Positions 53,001-62,000 of a stretch of DNA of 64,000 nt are shown piece after piece. Under the pieces are notes generated by a model. The model did not search any database. It saw only the letters and a program-made list of their open reading frames with translations, and had not been told where the DNA came from. This DNA comes from Tubiluchus corallicola. Lineage: Eukaryota; Priapulida; Priapulimorpha; Priapulimorphida; Tubiluchidae. Each line of letters begins with the position of its first letter. Within the stretch, counting starts at the first letter, position 1. The position numbers were made by a program, and so were the translations under genes. The DNA is taken from the NCBI GenBank assembly GCA_030141605.1, contig JAQGDQ010000520.1:92130-156129 (forward strand), read 5' to 3'.

Positions 53001-56000
53001 AGGTGTTGCATTTTGTAATAATTAAAGCTGTAATAAGGTTTCAATAGGAAAACTGGTAAATCATTTTGCACTTTAAGTATAATTGTAGTTCCATAAAATT
53101 AACACTTGATATAATTCTTAAAAAAATTTTCAATTTTAGCTCCAAGTGGTGAAAGGTTACCTATACGATTAGTAGAAACACATAAAGGAGTAGTTCAAGC
53201 TGAATATTATTGCAGGAAGCCAGGTATGCACTAAATGCTTCTTGAAATTTGTGAAACAGGGCAAAAATCTATTTTATATTGGTTGATGTAGTTTGCTAGT
53301 ACGTTTTAGTAAACTGTTTTGATGTTTTGTTTGTTTTCCGAGCTATAAGATAACCGAACATAATAATTAATTTAAACTACTTATAAACAATCCATATGTT
53401 ATTTGGCTCATGTGAATTTGTGTTCACCTCCGTTGTCATCGTTATTGTCATAAAACGCCCATTATGGTTCTTGTAGCTTCCAAAATAAATCTGCCTCAAG
53501 ACAGTTAAATACAAAACGCACCACTTCCACTTAAATTTGTATTCGTAAGGCTTACCCCAGTGTCTTCTAATGCTGATAGAAGAATTTATCTGAGAACTAG
53601 TAGAATTTATCTGAGAACTAGTAAAAGTGTCTTACCCATAATTATTCTGACGTACAGTATACATACATCTCCAACAACAGAAATAACTGATATGGTAAGG
53701 CAGATGAAATTGCGCGGGTGAATTTACTAACATTCAGCCTTTCATTTGCTGACCAGGTTCTGCATTTTTTAACTTTATAGCTGAACACTCATACTGTGAC
53801 TACCCCCTATTTCCATTTGCCCAAGTTGCACCATTACTGTTCAAGTTTAAAATAAGTACTACACAAAAGTGATTACTAGTTATAATAAACATATGAATAA
53901 TTTGGCATGTAACAGTGCCCATTTAGCTAAGGTTTAGTTTGAACTTAGTTTTGTTGATAACAGAGATTACAATATGGCTTAAACAGCCAGTTTTATGACT
54001 GATAGACGTTCTTGCCAATGGAACGTAACACTTAGAAGACTGCAAGCAATAAACGAACAGTAGAAGCATTACAGTACGACTTCTATCAGTATAGATACAC
54101 AGTAGTAGTAGTAGTAATTTATTGGCAAAGATTATCTTGTTACACGGAGTGAGACATATTGATAGTAAAATAACAACATCCAACTTATATCCAGAAAAAA
54201 CAAGTCGTTTAACATTACCATAGAACAAAAACAAAACTTAGCATAGCATACATACGTAGCATAATGTTGAGATGACATTAATATTACTATATAAACAATG
54301 TAAACAAATACACTGCATGTTTATACTGTTGCATTGCCAAAACTTTTTATGTAGTTAAGATGTGTTTAGATGTTTGGTGTTTTAATTTAGTAAACAATTT
54401 TTTTATTTTTAGGCCTGTACACCATTGATCTGAGATATAGTGGGCAGCCAATAAGTGATAGCCCATACACTGTTAAGGTACAAGATCCTGGATCTATCCT
54501 AGTGGACATGCCTCCGGGGGAAGCATTTGTTGGAAACCCTGTCACTTTTACTGGTATATTTGAACATGGCTAAATTGGTTTTGTTTTTTAAAAAATATTG
54601 TGCATTAAAATTGAAATATTGGCTGTTTGTAAAATTGTGTTTCGTCAGTCACTAGCTGTTACCTTTCAGTTGATGCGTCAAAGACTGGTTCAGGAAACTT
54701 GGAAATTATGGTCAATGACGGTCAAGTGTTCTGTGACGTTCAAGACATTGGAGGACAGCGTTTCCGTGCTTCCTTTGTTCCCGAGGAAGCCATACCACAC
54801 AGCGTCAAAATGAAATTTGACAATGAACCTTTAAGAGGTATGAATAAATTTTTATGAATATGAAAAAGCCTGTTAACTCTTTGAAATAAGATACTACCAG
54901 AATACAGTAGACACTCCAGCAAAGTACTAATCATTCAGTTGTGAATTGTTAACTATTAAGATGAATATCAATTTTTAGACTGGTTTCACAAAGCAGATAT
55001 ATGCTATGCTTGTTGTTTGGTACACAGAAGAACAGAATTGTATGTTTGCTTGAGTAATTGTTATCACATTTTAACTATCTTTTTATTTTTGCAGAAGTTT
55101 ATTTAGCTAAAAATGATAAAGGATGCATAATAAACTGAATTATTATTGTACAACTTGTGCAAAGAAAAGACAAATCGTGAACTTCCAGACTTAATGTAGG
55201 ATGTCTAATTTTTAGGAAGTCCATGGCATTTCACAGTGATTGATCCGTCTCGTATACGGGCATATGGAGAAGGACTACAAAAAGCTAAACTGAACCAAGC
55301 TTCATTATTTGAAATTGATACATGTGGAGCTGGAGATAAACATTTGACGACAGAGCTCTTGGGTAAAAATTTGTTTTCTTCATAGCAGTTTGATAAAGCA
55401 ATGATATAGTTTAAATGATATAAGCAGACAGCTGAAATGAAAACAAGATATTGAGTCTGAGAATGCTGTGCAAAGTTACTGCTGTTCTTGATTGCTGGCA
55501 GTGCTACTTTGTAACTTCTCACTGCTTGATTGGCTTCCATGTTTTTTATACTGTTGTAGTGAATATTAAACTATCAGTTTCGACAGAAGTGACTCAACAA
55601 ACTCCACCAAATGTCTTATACTGGAATTATACCCTAGTACAACTTTTTTCAGAAATGTCAGACGGTGTAGGCAACTCATTATTATGTTTGTGATTTTCTC
55701 TAATAATTTTGCCTCTCTCGTTCTGTTTTGTCCGACTGCAGTTTTGAGCCCACATTCTCCGACACGGAAAACACAAGTAACTGACAGAGCTATTTTTGAT
55801 GGTCTGATAATATCTCCGAGGAATAATAGAGGAAAGATAATGGACCATGTATTGTTAATTCATGACAATGATTTAACACTTAGGTTTTAGGCGATTCATG
55901 AAGATAATTCATGATGTGCACACTTAGTAATATATGTCATAATTTCTTTGTAACATTCGAAATAAATTGTAATCTTACCATTTGCTTTACTTTGATTTTC

Positions 56001-59000
56001 AGCACCAAATGGAGAGAGAACTCCTATCAGACTCACCGAAACTCACAATAAAGGTGTTTACAAAGCTGAATATTTCTGTAGGCAGCCAGGTAAGTTCCCA
56101 CTATCAACCAATAATAATGCTAATTTAAGCCATTTTGTAGTTGTCTTTTTGTAAGTACAGTGGCCGCCGCTTATTGTGGACACGTCGGGCCAGCAGTGTA
56201 TGTCCATATTAAGCGGCTGTCCATATTAAGCGAAGTGACCCATGAAGACCCTTCCCCTTCATTAAAAAAGGCAAAAAACTGTCTGTATCAACTCGTCTCC
56301 TGTTTTATTGAAAAAAAGAAGTCAGACGAGTTTGTTTGGCAGGAAACTTTTCTCTCAACCTTGAACGGAAGGAAGTTATCTCAGTTTCGAAGCTCTCAAG
56401 GCCACGGCAAACGGCGAACTGACTGATGCAATGACTCACACAGGCAGCAGAGCGGGAAGCTCTTTTCAATCACGCGCGCAGGCCGTGGTTGGCACGGCTG
56501 GTCACGTGCCAAGAATGTTCGCTGTCCATATTAAGCGGCGGTTGTCCATATTAACCGGCGGATTTTATTAGGGGAAAATTCCGTCCCTCGCGAGTTGTCC
56601 ACAATAACCGGCTGTCCACAATAACCGTGTCCATAATAAGCGGCGGCCACTGTAATTGTGATGTTTTGTATTTAGGGTCGTATGTTTTGGATCTGAGGTA
56701 TGCTGGAAAGCCTATTAGTAGCAGCCCTTACACTGTAAAAGCATTTGATGCAAATCTCATCTCCGTGGACATGCCTCCATCACCAGCACTCATAGGAATA
56801 CCAGTCAATTTTACAGGTACACAAAATGACACTTAGTTTAATATACTAGTTTATTGTAATTTTTATGAATATTATGAGAAAGACTTTTCTTTCTCAGCTG
56901 AATGAGATCATGTTCCAAGATTCACATCTTGGATGACTCACGTACTTATTTTTACCTTAAGAATGTAATTAAGTATATAAAATGATACTGTAAATGAGAA
57001 TATAAAGTGGTATTCTTGCGATACATTTTTGCCACAATATTAAATACAACGAAAAACTATAAAATGCTTTTGTGAGATTTAATATGTAATATACTTCGAT
57101 TTATTATACCGTCAAAAATTAAGATTCTTATATTGTTTATTATCAGAGCTTGGTTCAAGCATTAGACTTTTTTTGTATGTGGCAACTCAAGTGATCTTGA
57201 TAACAGTAACAAACAAGTATTTTTTATCGTGTCTTGTGACTTAGCATCTTTTTGTTATTTATTTTATTTTAAATTTATTTTATACACAAAAGTGTGCATT
57301 ATACTTTTACTTGTTGATACTTGTTGATTGTCTGTACTTACTGATTTTGATTTTTTAACTTTGGTTGACTTCTTGCAGTGATTTTCGTTGCTTCCTTGTT
57401 TTTTGAATAGTCAGTAAGAATTTATTAATTGTTTTATTGTACAGTTGATGCCTCGGAAGCCGGATCTGGCAATCTTGAAATCATGGTTAATGGTGGTCAT
57501 GTTCACTGTGGTGTACAAAAGGTTGGAAACCAGAGGTTCAAAGGTAGCTTTGTACCGGAGAACACAGCTCCTCATACAGTCGAGATGAGATTCAATGAGT
57601 TGCCTGTTCAAGGTCTGTCTTAATATTGTATCTCATTAGATTATATCATTGGTGTGTCAGTAAAGCCAAGTTTAGGTCAACCAGCAGTGCGACCCAACCC
57701 ACCTCAACTGACAGAAAGCAGTCGTAGGCACATACTCATGTCGACTGCGACAGATTTCCAGCAACTAGGAAGATACAAGTTCCTGCGAGTTGCAACACTG
57801 CTCAGGTTGACGATGCATGAACGTACTCGAATAACAAAGTCTCTGGCCAGACTATGTGACCAGACCACAATCATGCTCAGGTTAAAACTGCATGGCTGGT
57901 ACGTGCTGTGAGTAGGACATGAGCAATTCACTGGAACAGAGTTGCGTTGTAAGCTTGCTTATGTCAACTAGATATACTTGGAACTAGTGTCGTACTGGTG
58001 CGCCAGTTGCTGAGTCTTCAGTTCCTCTCAGTTGTGTTGCTTCGCAAGGTCGACCTAAACCTGCCTTTAAAGTCTAAGCAGCATTCCCTTATTGACAAAA
58101 ATTTACTCATTGATACTCAACCAAAAAGCCAATTGCAGTCTTTTATGCTCTTAAAGTATTTTACCCGTACAAAGGACAAAATTTAAATAGTTATCTGTGT
58201 TTCTAATATAGTTTAATGTTATCTTGTTTGACGAAAAATTCAAATTACTATAATAGTTTTACTCAAAGGACAAACTCAGAAGTTTATGAACTTTGATGGG
58301 GTTGATGTTGTTGTAGCTAAACATCATGTGTATGATAAAAATAAAAAAGAGTTTGGCACTTTTATATGAAAATCTTTGTATTGGTTTTAGTCATGCGTTT
58401 AGAGTTGATGTTAAACAACTTTATATTTCATACTTGTTTTTTCTTTGTTTTTTAGTTCTCATGAAAATTCGTGCTATCCTTTTGATCATTTAATTTAACT
58501 GACTCTAAGCATTAGTGAAATATTTTGCAGGTAGCCCTTGGAGATACGATGTGTTTGATGTAGGTAGAATAAAAGCTCATGGCGACGGTTTGAAATCTGC
58601 TACTCTCAACAAACCGACGTCATTTGAAATTGATACAGGTGGCCAACCAACTGAACATCTTCAAGTAAAAGTTAAAGGTGTGTTTTATCTGCCTCAGTAT
58701 GTATCTTTGTCTTTCTGTAGAGATGCAAAAGTTGCACGAGGAAGTTAAACCATTGTAAAGTTTTTAAGATTAAGATTTATGTTAAGATTTTTGTTAGTAA
58801 CCCTTATTCATTTTGATTGCTTTCACAGTAGAAGGAACAAATAAAAACAAAGCACCACAACAGCTGAGTACAGTTGCACAATTTAGTAACAAAATCAACT
58901 GTATTGGTGACTGGCTTTGTTTTCGCACCTACTTCCATTAAGAATTTAATAAGCAACAAGAACATATGACTTCACGTATAACCTCATAATCATAATGATC

Positions 59001-62000
59001 TGCATATTTGTGGTTTTCTCCTTTTAGCACCAGATGGCAAGGTACTTCCATCAAGAATTACTGAGACACAGCAGGGCCTTAGCAAAGCTGAGTACACAAT
59101 GACTGAAATGGGTTAGTAGTTAAAAAGACTTGTATTTCTGATTTGAATTGACTGCCCAAAAGACCAAAGACCAACAATAATCGGCACCAGGGGTTTATAA
59201 ACTTTATACCCTGTTTACTGCAAGATCATTATTATCCTTTTGTTTTCCGCATATAGAAGTCTGTATTTTGTTTAGCAAATATTAATGGTATCTACTAACA
59301 TACTTACATACCATATGCAACTCTTTCTAGCTTGTATTTTATAACTTTCCAAAATAGTCTTTTTGTTTGATGCACTTGGGAAGTTGATGTATATACGAAT
59401 ATTTTTTGAAAACTGTGACGGTTAAAAATATTCTTGTTATTTGACTATTGCAAAGATTTTTGTGTATTTACAAAACATGTTTAACTGAATGGTGTGTACC
59501 CTCTACTAACTAATAGATAGATAGATAGATATTTTATTTCTGAAAATCACATTTCCAACACAAAAATTACAAATTACACCCGATGGTTTTATCAGCGGGC
59601 AGAGCTCAGGTAATGATTTCCAGATCGTACTAACAATTTTACTCAACATAGCTGCACAGGTATACATATAGGTATACAAATTTAGTTGTAAGCTCCATAA
59701 AGCGAAAAATAAAACTATTTACTAAGCATTTGTACACATGTATTAAACAAATATTTTACCTATATGATGATCTCCGTGATGCGGTTATATATCCGCTAAC
59801 AAAGCTATACTATTTAATTCACAAATCTTGCATACAGTCGTAAATGAAACTACCTATTGACGTTAATTCTCCATCAAATAAATTTGCAATATTACTATAA
59901 TTTAATGCGTACAGTGATCTATAAAGTGCATTTTCATGGCACTCGCACAAAAAATGCTCTTCTGTCTGAATTTCTCCACAAAGACACAGCCTGCGCTCAC
60001 GAGGTACATTTGCCCAACGACCTGTTTCTATAGCTAGATTGTGTGATGAGACCCTTATTCTTGTGATGAGTATACGTTTGTGCTCAGGTAACTCTGTCTT
60101 CCCATACATTGGATACACGGTCAAATTGGGATTTATTTCCAAATAAATCTTGCATTTTGTACGATTAGAAACTCGGACATGAGTCTTTCGTCTCTCTACA
60201 TCTGTCTGTACATGATCCGTTGTAGACATAACACTGTCTAAATATTTGTATCCCTTTGTTCGCGTATCTTTACATAAATTCCATACCAGCATAAACGGGT
60301 CATCCGTCATAGCGTGACGCTGGCTTACCAACTTCGAGACGAACTTCTTTTGCACGTTTTTTACCCATTTTTTTTGTTTCATATTTTAGCTCTGCCTTTT
60401 TACCTATTTGATTCACTGAACTGATATTTTCGTCACCACCTTGTTGATTTCACTTTTTTAAATCGTCTTACGGTGCATTTTTCTATTAGGTAAACACAGC
60501 ATTGATGTTAGATATGCAGGGCATAGTATAGCTGGTAGCCCATATACTGTGAAAGCTTCAGACGCTCGCCGTATTAAAGTCTATGAATTGCAGGACTCTA
60601 ACCAAGGTTACACTGGAACACCTATCAGCTTTGTAGGTTAGTTATTTTTACATGCTCTGATTAGCAAATGGTTGCATATATCGTGCAGGCCTAAAGCTAC
60701 TTTTTGATAGGATGCATTGTGTGCAAGTTCTGATACATTGCCTTTTCCCATAGTTGATGCAAACAGTGCCGGATCCGGTAACTTAGAAATCATGGTTAAC
60801 AAAGGCAAAGTAGCCGTTGATGTTCAAAATTTGGGACAGCAAAAATTCCGAGCCAGCTTCACGCCGAAAAAAGCAGACACTCACATACTGGAATTGAAGT
60901 TCAATGGTCAGCATGTACCAGGTATGAATGCGACTTGCTTACGTACAAACACGCATGCAGGCACGTGCGCGCATACACACGCTCACACACACACTGAGTA
61001 CTTTCGTGGGAAGGAATAATTAATTTCCACTTACTGCAATAAAGTTACCATTGGCAAAAGGGTTATGTTTTCATTGCTTTTTTTTCTGTTAGTCAGCAGG
61101 ATTATGCACAAAACTTTGGGTGGGAAGGGTTGGTCATAGGCAAGGGTGAATAGAAGATTTTTATACTAATCTGACTCTACCAGAGCCTACAAGAAACTTC
61201 CTAGTTCTTTTTATGCGATTTTTCACTGAAAAACCATACGCCGCAAACCAATTAATGAGACACGTGCCCATAACTCTTGCTTATAAATTGCCTTTCAGTG
61301 TGTAATGTATTGACCAGATTAGTTAATTATTATGTTATAAGCATGGGGCAAAATAGTAAACAAATACTATGTAATATGTAAAATGTTTGTGCATTATTAA
61401 TTGTAATCTTGTTTAGCCTTTCTTTTAAATTAACTTGAGTATTATCTACTACAGTGGCCGCCGCTTATTATGGACACGGTTATTGTGGACAGCCGGTTAT
61501 TGTGGACAACTCGCGAGGGACGGAATTTTCCCCTAATAAAATCCGCCGGTTAATATGGACAACCGCCGCTTAATATGGACAGCGAACATTCTTGGCACGT
61601 GACCAGCCGTGCCAACCACGGCCTGCGCGCGTGATTGAAAAGAGCTTCCCGCTCTGCTGCCTGTGTGAGTCATTGCATCAGTCAGTTCGCCGTTTGCCGT
61701 GGCCTTGAGAGCTTCGAAACTGTGATAACTTCCTTCCGTTCAAGCTTGAGAGAAAAGTTTCCTGCCAAACAAACTCGTCTGACTTCTTTTTTTCAATAAA
61801 ACAGGAGACGAGTTGATACAGACAGTTTTTTGCCTTTTTTAATGAAGGGGAAGGGTCTTCATGGGTCACTTCGCTTAATATGGACAGCCGCTTAATATGG
61901 ACATACACTGCTGGCCTGAGGTGTCCACAATAAGCGGCGGCCACTGTATTAACAATCAACCTATTACCATTAATAAAGGAGCAAAAATAGTAGATGAACA

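Noticed and set aside
56160-56426. 88-codon open frame, also found at 62004-61678, as a possible conserved small gene
   Set aside because: It begins inside the terminal inverted repeat of the 495-bp MITE and is 'conserved' only because the two copies are nearly identical DNA; it resembles no transposase.
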